Origin: Microbacterium sp.
GTDB taxonomy: Bacteria; Actinomycetota; Actinomycetes; Actinomycetales; Microbacteriaceae
Direction of reading: 5' to 3'
DNA: 64,000 nt
Assembly: GCA_003248655.1 (NCBI GenBank)
Contig: QFPM01000007.1
Location: 68,128-132,127, forward strand
Shown piece by piece: positions 43,225-49,475 of the stretch. Numbering within the stretch: the first letter of the stretch is position 1; the number at the start of each line of letters is the position of its first letter. A program made the translations under genes and the position numbers. Under the pieces are notes generated by a model. That model saw only the letters and a program-made list of their open reading frames with translations, ran no database searches and was not told the DNA's origin.

Positions 43225-44316
43225 ATGACCATCCCCGCCGGGGTCGAGTTCCGACCCCTCACCATCCCGACGTCGCTCGAGGGCGACGACGCGGACGAGT
43301 TCCGCGAGTTCACTCGCGTGCGCAACGCCATCTATCGCGAGATCGCGGGCACCGACGACGATGCGCTCACGCCGGATGAGCTCCTGCCGAACTACCAGCC
43401 CGATCCCGAAGAGATCCGCCACGTGTGGATCGTGCTCGCGGACGGCCGGATCATCGGCCGCGTCGGGGTCGACATTCCGCTCGAGGAGGGTTCGCGCGGC
43501 GCGTTCTGGCTCATCGAGCTGCTCGACGAGTTCCACGGGCGCGGCATCGGCACCGCCGGCTACGCGCTCGTCGAACAGGCGGCGCGCGAGCACGGCCGCA
43601 CGGTGCTGCAATCGTGGGCGCAGCACCCCGACGCGCCCGGACCGCGACTGACCCCGCCCACCGGGTTCGGCTCGATTCCGGAGGATCACATCGCGCGCTT
43701 CTACCAGCGAAACGGATACACCCTCGAGCAGATCGAACGCGAGAGCGTGCTCGACCTCTCGGCATCCGCTGACACGGTCGCGCGTCTGTTGCAGGATGCC
43801 GAGGCGGCCTCCGCCGACTACCGCGTCGTGCAATGGATCGTGCAGGATGCCCCGACCCCCGATGAGTTCGTCGAGGGCTATGCCTGGATGAAGTCGCGCA
43901 TGTCGACGGATACCCCGGTGGGTGCACTCGACTTCGACGAGGAGAAGTGGGATGCCGAGCGCGTCAGGCGCCACGACCAGCGCGTCATCGATGGCGGCCG
44001 GACGATGCTCGTCACCGCGGCTCGGCACATCGCCTCGGGCGAGCTCGTCGCGTTCAACGAACTCGTGATCGGCTCGGACCGGACCGTCGCAAGCCATCAG
44101 GAGGACACGCTCGTTCTCCGCGAGCATCGCGGCCACCGCCTCGGTCTGCTCGTCAAGTGCGCGGGTCTCACCTCGTGGCGCCGCGACATCGCGCCTGACT
44201 CACCGCGGGTGATCACCTACAACGCCGAGGAGAACCGGCCCATGCTCGACATCAACGAGGCGATCGGCTTCACGCCGAAGGCGTACAACGGAGCGTGGAA
44301 GAAGGTGCTCGTATGA
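43225..44316 (+). CDS. Double-GNAT acetyltransferase A
   Basis: 363 residues from ATG 43225 with GAAAGGA upstream. Two GNAT folds: the N-terminal one (about 1-170) with DEFHGRGIGTAGYALVEQA, an acetyl-CoA pyrophosphate loop (GRGIGT); the C-terminal one (180-363) with LVLREHRGHRLGLLVK (HRGHRLG loop) and YNAEENRPMLDINEAIGF. This two-domain layout is shared with mycothiol synthase and several antibiotic- or metabolite-modifying actinobacterial enzymes. Substrate unknown. Its stop overlaps the second GNAT gene (ATGA). Confidence 0.87.
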   Translation: MTIPAGVEFRPLTIPTSLEGDDADEFREFTRVRNAIYREIAGTDDDALTPDELLPNYQPDPEEIRHVWIVLADGRIIGRVGVDIPLEEGSRGAFWLIELLDEFHGRGIGTAGYALVEQAAREHGRTVLQSWAQHPDAPGPRLTPPTGFGSIPEDHIARFYQRNGYTLEQIERESVLDLSASADTVARLLQDAEAASADYRVVQWIVQDAPTPDEFVEGYAWMKSRMSTDTPVGALDFDEEKWDAERVRRHDQRVIDGGRTMLVTAARHIASGELVAFNELVIGSDRTVASHQEDTLVLREHRGHRLGLLVKCAGLTSWRRDIAPDSPRVITYNAEENRPMLDINEAIGFTPKAYNGAWKKVLV

Positions 44317-45389
44317 CCGAGGTCACCATCCGCGAGCTGCGGGTACCTCCGAGTGTCGACGATCCCTCGATCGCCGACCTTGCCGCGACGACCGCGCTGC
44401 GCAACGCCGACGCGCGGCTCATCCACGGATCGCAGGCCTACGACGTCAGCCTCGCGCAGATGCTCGCCGGATGGCAGGACCAGACGGACGAGATCGGGAT
44501 CGGACGCGTGGCAGAGATCGACGGGACCGTCGTCGCGTCGGGAGCCGTCAGCGCACCGCAGGCGGAAGGAGCGCGCTCGGCCTATCTCAACGTGCGAGTG
44601 CGCGAGGATCTCCGCGGTCAGGGCATCGGGTCGACGATGCTGGCCGAGCTCGAGTCCATCGCCCACGCGCAGGGACGTACGATCCTGCAGAACTGGTCGG
44701 AGCACGCGCCCGTGCCCGGTCCGTCGGTGCGCGCCGCGACCGGATGGGGCGAGGTGCCGCTCGATGCCACGACGCGTTTCGCGGTGCGGCACGGGTATCG
44801 GTTGGAGCAGGTCTATCGCAACAGCGCGCTGGGCCTCGAACCCGAGCCCGCCGATCTCGCACGTCTGGGCGCTGACGCCGAGCGCGCCGCGGGCGCGGAC
44901 TATCGCCACGAGTTCTGGGAAGGACCGACACCGGATGCCGAGGTCGATCGCCTCGCGTACCTCAAGTCGCGGATGGCCACCGATGCGCCCTCGGGTGACC
45001 TCGAGGTGGAGGATGCCCCGTGGGATGCTGACCGCATCCGCCGATACGAGGCTGTGGATGCCGTGGGCGGTGTGCGCAGGTTCATGGGAGTGATCCGTCA
45101 CGTGCCGACCGGTGAGCTCGTCGCGCTCAACGAGCTCAGCGTCGACCCCGCCGACCTCACGCTCGCTCATCAGAATGACACCCTCGTCATCCGCGAGCAC
45201 CGAGGCCATCGGCTTGGCATGTGGGCGAAGTGCGCGACGCTCGCATCGCTGCGGAGGCTTGCCCCCGAAGTGATGCGCATCGAGACCTACAACGCCGAGG
45301 AGAACCGGCCGATGCTCGACATCAACGAGGCGATGGGGTTCGTCCCCGTGCTCTACGCCAGCGAATGGCAGAAGATCGTCACGCTGTAG
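44313..45389 (+). CDS. Double-GNAT acetyltransferase B (paralogue of A)
   Basis: 358 residues from ATG 44313, overlapping the previous stop. Same architecture: N-terminal GNAT with REDLRGQGIGSTMLAELES, C-terminal GNAT with LVIREHRGHRLGMWAKCATL and YNAEENRPMLDINEAMGF. The C-terminal halves of A and B are close, the N-terminal halves differ, so substrates may differ or the pair may act as a heteromer. Its stop codon lies only four bases before the truncated mutM remnant. Confidence 0.87.
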   Translation: MTEVTIRELRVPPSVDDPSIADLAATTALRNADARLIHGSQAYDVSLAQMLAGWQDQTDEIGIGRVAEIDGTVVASGAVSAPQAEGARSAYLNVRVREDLRGQGIGSTMLAELESIAHAQGRTILQNWSEHAPVPGPSVRAATGWGEVPLDATTRFAVRHGYRLEQVYRNSALGLEPEPADLARLGADAERAAGADYRHEFWEGPTPDAEVDRLAYLKSRMATDAPSGDLEVEDAPWDADRIRRYEAVDAVGGVRRFMGVIRHVPTGELVALNELSVDPADLTLAHQNDTLVIREHRGHRLGMWAKCATLASLRRLAPEVMRIETYNAEENRPMLDINEAMGFVPVLYASEWQKIVTL

Positions 45390-45393
45390 CGCC

Positions 45394-45489
45394 CCTCACG
45401 ATCGGCCGTCCGCAGCGCGGGCAGGGCAAGCCACCGTGACCGTACGCGTTGAGCGAGTGCGCGAAGTAGCCCGCCTCCCCCAGTACCTA
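45394..45489 (-). pseudogene. mutM: Truncated remnant of a mutM 3' end
   Basis: On the minus strand the frame reads EAGYFAHSLNAYG, then LPCPRCGRPIVR, and runs into a TGA in the GNAT B end. This is the MutM C-terminal region (AGYF..LN.YG...PC.RCG.PI.R) up to the first pair of zinc-finger cysteines. The usual NRSSHFCPxCQ ending is missing. The intact mutM 1.1 kb away has the same segment with different codons. See the att-like repeat entries. Confidence 0.85.
45463..45480. repeat. Att-like direct repeat, distal copy (in the mutM remnant)
   Basis: An 18-base segment (GAAGTAGCCCGCCTCCCC) that matches 46606-46623 at 16 of 18 positions in the same orientation. Both encode AGYF of MutM. The interval between the copies is 1.1 kb. 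Confidence 0.7.
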
Positions 45490-45537
45490 ACGAAGCCGCG
45501 GCTGCCCCCTCGTCCGCTTGCACCAGGGCGGGCTACT
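45465..45537. repeat. 11-bp perfect inverted repeat beside the PIN remnant
   Basis: AGTAGCCCGCC (45465-45475) and its exact complement (45527-45537) flank 51 bases. The right copy contains the stop codon of the PIN frame, the left one lies in the mutM remnant. Nothing is recognisable in the 51 bases. Confidence 0.75.
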
Positions 45538-45932
45538 CGGTCATCGGCCCTGCGGGAGCGTCCAGTTCATTCGCGGCAAGGTTGGCGAATACAGGCACTA
45601 TTGCAGTCAGTCCGGCCAGCCATCCGGTCAGGGTCTCCGGAGGTCGGTGGAGGTCCTGGGTACCAGATTCCAGTGCGTCGATCACTTCAGCCGGCTGCTG
45701 ATTGAGGAGACGCAGGAGGAACGTATCCGGATGCAGGATCTCGATTCCGTACGGCTCGGCAGCTTCGCATCGGGTCGACACCGCGCTTCGAAAGGTTGCG
45801 CTCGACCTCGTCGAGGATCCGATCCGACCACAGAGGTTGAAAAAGGCCAGCTTCTGCTAGCCATAACAGCGTCGTCGCGAGTCGGATCGGGACCAGCACA
45901 CAGGCATCCAATACAACGACAGGACACTTCAC
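45533..45932 (-). pseudogene. Broken PIN-domain toxin gene
   Basis: The frame from GTG 45932 (overlapping the antitoxin stop) gives VVVLDACVLVPIRLATTLLW and RILDEVERNLSKRGVDP, the N-terminal half of a VapC-like PIN nuclease with its first catalytic Asp. It then shifts: the next frame continues AAEPYGIEILHPDTFLLRLL and ends PAGPMTE at 45533, the C-terminal part. The central stretch with the other acidic residues is missing, so both a deletion and a frameshift appear to have happened near 45770-45790. The product cannot be an active nuclease. Confidence 0.8.
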
Positions 45933-46342
45933 CTGGTGCTGACCACCCGATCGACGGGCAGATCATCAGTGAAGTCCTGCGCGAACTCACGCATTGCCGC
46001 GCGGCGGCGAGCCTGAGTGTCAGTACGATATCGTTCGATCTCAGCTGCCGCGATCTTGCGGTGGACTCCCCCACCCTCGGCTGTGAGCTCACCCCTGTCG
46101 ATGAGACGAACCACGGTCATCCGGCTCACACCGAGCAACTCGGCCGCCTGCTGAGTGCTCACGAAGGCGTCTGCAGGTAGAACAACAGCACCGCCGCTCG
46201 ACTCGAGCACATCGACTACACGGAACAACGCAGTCCGCGCCGGATCCTGTGGTGACGCGCTGCTACCAGAGGAACTCCCGAGCACGTCAGCGATCGCGGA
46301 GCGCAGACGCTGGGCATCCTCGTGAGCGAGCAGTCCAGTCAT
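45929..46342 (-). CDS. HTH-domain antitoxin of the PIN toxin
   Basis: 137 residues from ATG 46342. A MerR/excisionase-type helix-turn-helix is clear in STQQAAELLGVSRMTVVRL, with a wing (IDRGELTAEGGGVHRKIAAA). The C-terminal part (ARRRAAMREFAQDFTDDLPV) probably bound the toxin. Such HTH proteins directly upstream of PIN toxins, with stop/start overlap, are a known actinobacterial toxin-antitoxin layout. This gene looks intact although its toxin is broken. Local GC content is lower than in neighbours. Confidence 0.82.
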   Translation of the reverse strand: MTGLLAHEDAQRLRSAIADVLGSSSGSSASPQDPARTALFRVVDVLESSGGAVVLPADAFVSTQQAAELLGVSRMTVVRLIDRGELTAEGGGVHRKIAAAEIERYRTDTQARRRAAMREFAQDFTDDLPVDRVVSTR

Positions 46343-46348
46343 GGCTTC

Positions 46349-46354
46349 ATCTTA
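46349..46354 (-). promoter_or_regulatory. -10 hexamer TAAGAT of the antitoxin, probable leaderless start
   Basis: TGTAAGAT on the minus strand (extended -10) lies six bases before the ATG at 46342. The rest of 46355-46479 is AT-richer than the surroundings and holds no gene. Confidence 0.55.
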
Positions 46355-46479
46355 CAGTCAGACGCTCAAAACGCACACACGGCAGATCGGATCCAACTGA
46401 CTTCAACGACCTGCATCAAACAACAACGCACGTCAGTAGTCGCGACGTAGGCCATGGCTCGTCACTCCTGGACATCAAC

Positions 46480-47385
46480 TTATCGTTTTCGCTGGCAGAC
46501 CGGGCAAAAGTGCGACGAGCGGTTCATGAAGGAGACGCGCCGAATTGGACTCCCACACCGACCGCAGGGCTCTCCCTCACGTCCGTAGACATTCAACTTT
46601 CTGCTGAAGTAACCCGCCTGCCCGTTGACGTTGACATACTGGGCGTCGAAGCTCGTGCCCCCCTCGGCCAACGCCTTCTCGAGCACAGCACGGACCTCGG
46701 CGAGGAGCACGCCCGCGGTGCGCGTCGACAAGGCGGATGCCGAGATCTCCGGGTGCACGCGCGCAGCCCACAGCGCCTCGTCGGCGTAGATGTTGCCGAT
46801 GCCGCTCACGACGGTCTGGTCGAGCAGGACGCGCTTTACTGCCGACGCCTTGCGCCGCAGGGCCGATCCGAAGACGGCATCCGAGAACGCCGGATCGAGC
46901 GGGTCTCTCGCGATGTGGGCGACTTGCGCGGGCACGAGGGCGGCGTCCGTCCCCCGACCGCCCGCGGCGCCGTCGATCGTCGGCGTCAGCCGGTCGATCG
47001 CGAGCGAGCCGAAGGTTCGCTGATCGGCGAACACCACCGCGAGCTCGCCATGCGCGGGGTGGTGCAGATCGAGCCGCACCCGCTCGTGACGCTCCGCGGG
47101 CGCGCCGGCGGGCCGCAGCAGCAGCTGACCACTCATGCCCAGATGCCCGACGAGCGCCTCATCGCGCGCCGCGGGCGTATCGCTCAGCGGCATCCAGAGA
47201 AACTTGCCGCGCCGCGCGGCCGCCGTGATCGCGCGACCCGTCAGCGCCGCCTCGAACTGCGCGGCATCCCCCGGATGCCGGGTGAGCGCGCGGTGGTCAC
47301 TCGCGGTGACAGCGGTCACAGTCGCGCCGACGACAGCCGGTGCGAGTCCCGCGCGGACGACCTCGACTTCGGGAAGCTCAGGCAC
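46480..47385 (-). CDS. mutM: Formamidopyrimidine-DNA glycosylase MutM (Fpg)
   Basis: Excises 8-oxoguanine and formamidopyrimidines. 301 residues from GTG 47385; after Met removal the catalytic Pro2 and Glu3 (PELPEVEVVRAGL) are in place. Lys in RRGKFLWMPL, the helix-two-turn-helix GIGNIYADEALW, and the C-terminal zinc finger PCGRCGSPI ... FCPVCQ are complete. The last 45 codons (from AGYFSRKLNVYG) are less GC-rich and differ in style from the rest, consistent with a replaced 3' end. It overlaps the rnc stop by eight bases. Confidence 0.95.
   Translation of the reverse strand: MPELPEVEVVRAGLAPAVVGATVTAVTASDHRALTRHPGDAAQFEAALTGRAITAAARRGKFLWMPLSDTPAARDEALVGHLGMSGQLLLRPAGAPAERHERVRLDLHHPAHGELAVVFADQRTFGSLAIDRLTPTIDGAAGGRGTDAALVPAQVAHIARDPLDPAFSDAVFGSALRRKASAVKRVLLDQTVVSGIGNIYADEALWAARVHPEISASALSTRTAGVLLAEVRAVLEKALAEGGTSFDAQYVNVNGQAGYFSRKLNVYGREGEPCGRCGSPIRRVSFMNRSSHFCPVCQRKR
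46606..46623. repeat. Att-like direct repeat, proximal copy (in mutM)
   Basis: GAAGTAACCCGCCTGCCC, same orientation as 45463-45480 with two differences. It marks where the live mutM and the remnant share sequence. Confidence 0.7.
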
Positions 47386-48088
47386 GCGCGGACAGCGTCT
47401 GCCAAACGGCGAGGGCCGCGGCCATCTCCGCCTGCTTCTTGCTCGTCCCGATGCCGGTTCGCGCGACGTCGCCGACCGTGACGGTCGCGGTGAACGTGCG
47501 GTTGTGATCAGGTCCGGCCGCCTCGACGACGTACGTCGGCGGCGCGAGCTGCAGGCGCGCCGCAAGCTCTTGCAGACTTGTCTTCGGGTCCATTGCGGCG
47601 CCGTAGCGCTCCGGGTCGGCCAGGAGCGGCGCGACCAGACGCAGCACGAGAGCCGTGGACTCGTCCGGCCCGGCCGAAAGGTAGGCGGCGCCGATCACCG
47701 CTTCCATCGTGTCGGCGAGGATCGAGTCCTTGTCGCGACCGCCGGTCTGGTCTTCGCCGCGTCCGAGTCGCACATGCTCGCCGAGACCGATACCGCGTGC
47801 GACCGTCGCGAGCGCCACAGTCGAGACGACGCTCGCACGGCGCTTGGCCAGCGATCCCTCGTCGAGGTCCGGGTGCGCACGAAACAGGTGCACGGTGACG
47901 GCTTGACCGAGGATCGAGTCGCCGAGGAACTCGAGCCGCTCGTTGTGGGGCGCTCCCCCGTTCTCGTACGCAAACGAGCGATGCGTCAGGGCAAGCGACA
48001 GAAGCTCGGGGTCGATATCGACCCCGAGCTTGTCGGTGAGGCTCGGCTGCGCCAAGAGCACGCCGGTGTCGATCGTCACGTCCGTCAC
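47378..48088 (-). CDS. rnc: Ribonuclease III
   Basis: Cleaves double-stranded RNA, including rRNA precursors. 236 residues from GTG 48088 (VTDVTIDTGVLL); no good ribosome site separates this from the GTG three codons later. Catalytic motif NERLEFLGDSILGQAV, second acid region DTMEAVIGAAYLSAG, and a C-terminal dsRNA-binding domain (DPKTSLQELAARLQ through GIGTSKKQAEMAAALAVW). It lies 16 bases downstream of rpmF in the conserved DUF177-rpmF-rnc-mutM order. Confidence 0.95.
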   Translation of the reverse strand: MTDVTIDTGVLLAQPSLTDKLGVDIDPELLSLALTHRSFAYENGGAPHNERLEFLGDSILGQAVTVHLFRAHPDLDEGSLAKRRASVVSTVALATVARGIGLGEHVRLGRGEDQTGGRDKDSILADTMEAVIGAAYLSAGPDESTALVLRLVAPLLADPERYGAAMDPKTSLQELAARLQLAPPTYVVEAAGPDHNRTFTATVTVGDVARTGIGTSKKQAEMAAALAVWQTLSARA

Positions 48089-48104
48089 GAGGAGGAGTGA
48101 CCGA

Positions 48105-48314
48105 TCAGACGTCGGCGACCTTGCGGCCCTTGTACTCGAGGAACAGCTCGGTGCCCTGCGAGTCGGTGACAACCTTCGCCTGGTGCGGGCGGCTGTAGAC
48201 GACCTTGCCGTTCTCGACGGTCTTGACGAGGGTGGGCGCTTCGGCCTTCCACTGCGCACGACGCGAACGGGTGTTGGAGCGGGAGACCTTCCGCTTCGGG
48301 GGGTTACCTGCCAT
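48105..48314 (-). CDS. rpmF: 50S ribosomal protein L32
   Basis: 69 residues from ATG 48314 (MAGNPPKRKVSRSNTRSRRA). It has no cysteines, so it is the zinc-free form. Contains SRSNTRSRRAQWKA, the family signature, and ends EYKGRKVADV. The start lies two bases after the DUF177 stop. Confidence 0.95.
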   Translation of the reverse strand: MAGNPPKRKVSRSNTRSRRAQWKAEAPTLVKTVENGKVVYSRPHQAKVVTDSQGTELFLEYKGRKVADV

Positions 48315-48316
48315 GG

Positions 48317-48895
48317 TCAGCTCTTCTCTGTGTTGTCGACGACAGGGCTGTGCTCGTCGTCGTGGTCTGGGGTGGTGGCCTTCAGCGCGGCCAGCGCGTT
48401 CCAACGCTCGTCGATCGGAGATTCCGGCTCGGTACCTGCCGCCAGCTTCTCGCCCGTGACCGGATCAAGGCCCGGGCAGTCCGGCTGGCACACCGGCTGG
48501 AATGGAAGCGACAGAACGATCGAATCCCTGACCAGAGTTTCAAGATCCACGTGGTCGTCTTGAACCTCGAAGTCAGTCGCTTCATCCCCAGGATACCCGA
48601 AGAGCTCCTGAAACTCGACTTCGAGCGGCTCAGCCACGTCGACGAGGCACCGGCCGCAGACCCCGGTGTAACGCGAGCGCACGTCTCCGGTGACGAGGAT
48701 GCCCTCGTGCACCGCCTCGAGGCGGATGTCGGCGTCGATCGGCTCGCCCTCGGCGACGGCGACGAGACCTTCGCCCCACTTCTCCGGTGCAGGCACCTCG
48801 ATCTCGAACTCGCGCATCTCGCCCGAGCGGTGCAGGATGTCGCGAACCGGGAACGCGAACGGACCGTTCACATGCTTTCTGACCACGCCCCCCAT
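48317..48895 (-). CDS. YceD/DUF177 family protein
   Basis: 192 residues from ATG 48895. The DUF177 signature cysteines are present: GVCGRCLVDVAEPLEVEFQE, and CQPDCPGLDP near the C-terminus, which could bind one metal ion. The family is always linked to rpmF and is thought to affect 23S rRNA maturation or L32 expression. No signal peptide. Confidence 0.92.
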   Translation of the reverse strand: MGGVVRKHVNGPFAFPVRDILHRSGEMREFEIEVPAPEKWGEGLVAVAEGEPIDADIRLEAVHEGILVTGDVRSRYTGVCGRCLVDVAEPLEVEFQELFGYPGDEATDFEVQDDHVDLETLVRDSIVLSLPFQPVCQPDCPGLDPVTGEKLAAGTEPESPIDERWNALAALKATTPDHDDEHSPVVDNTEKS

Positions 48896-48924
48896 GGTAT
48901 CGGGGCGCGGGTGTAGAAGACCTG

Positions 48925-49422
48925 TCAGCGCGGCCGCGCGCCCGTGTCGAGGAAGCGGGCGACCGGGCCGGGGACGAACGGCGAGACGTCGCCGCCGAGC
49001 GCCGCGACCTGTCGCACGAGCGAGCTCGAGACGAGGGCGTGAGCCGGGTCGGGCAGGAGAAAGACCGTCTCGATCGCGGCAAGGTGGCGGTTGACGATCG
49101 CCATCGGCGTCTCGTACGCGACATCGACCTGTGAACGGATGCCCTTGATCAGGACACCGGCGTCGACATCCTCGGCGTAGTCGACGAGGAGCCCCACACT
49201 CCACGACGCGACGATCACATTCCCCTCGACGCCCTGTTCGGCGATCGACTGCTCGAGTAGCGACAGACGCTGCGCGATCGGCAACATCGCCTCTTTGTCG
49301 GGATTGTGCACGACGAGGACGTGCAGTTCGTCATACAGTGCGGCAGCGCGTCGGATGACGTCGAGGTGACCGAGCGTCGGCGGATCGAACGAACCCGGGA
49401 CGACGGCGATCCGGTTGTTCAT
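48925..49422 (-). CDS. coaD: Phosphopantetheine adenylyltransferase
   Basis: Fourth step of coenzyme A synthesis. 165 residues: PGSFDPPTLGHLDVIRRAA (TxGH motif), GIRSQVDVAYETPMAIVN and SSSLVRQVAALGGDVSPFVP. A TAGGCT hexamer seven bases before the ATG suggests a leaderless mRNA. It lies between recG and DUF177. Confidence 0.95.
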   Translation of the reverse strand: MNNRIAVVPGSFDPPTLGHLDVIRRAAALYDELHVLVVHNPDKEAMLPIAQRLSLLEQSIAEQGVEGNVIVASWSVGLLVDYAEDVDAGVLIKGIRSQVDVAYETPMAIVNRHLAAIETVFLLPDPAHALVSSSLVRQVAALGGDVSPFVPGPVARFLDTGARPR

Positions 49423-49429
49423 GGCATCC

Positions 49430-49435
49430 AGCCTA
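49430..49435 (-). promoter_or_regulatory. -10 hexamer TAGGCT of coaD, probable leaderless start
   Basis: TAGGCT on the minus strand, seven bases before the coaD ATG at 49422. Confidence 0.5.
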
Positions 49436-49475
49436 GCGGTCTGCGACGCGGCGCCTCGCCCGATGACACCCGATG

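Noticed and set aside
43225..45389. Naming one of the GNAT genes mycothiol synthase (mshD)
   Set aside because: The double-GNAT layout is shared but the two genes are tandem paralogues with small ORFs upstream and no other mycothiol genes nearby.
45390..46479. Insertion sequence or prophage at the mutM scar
   Set aside because: No transposase, integrase or terminal inverted repeats of an IS were found; only toxin-antitoxin genes and short repeats are present.
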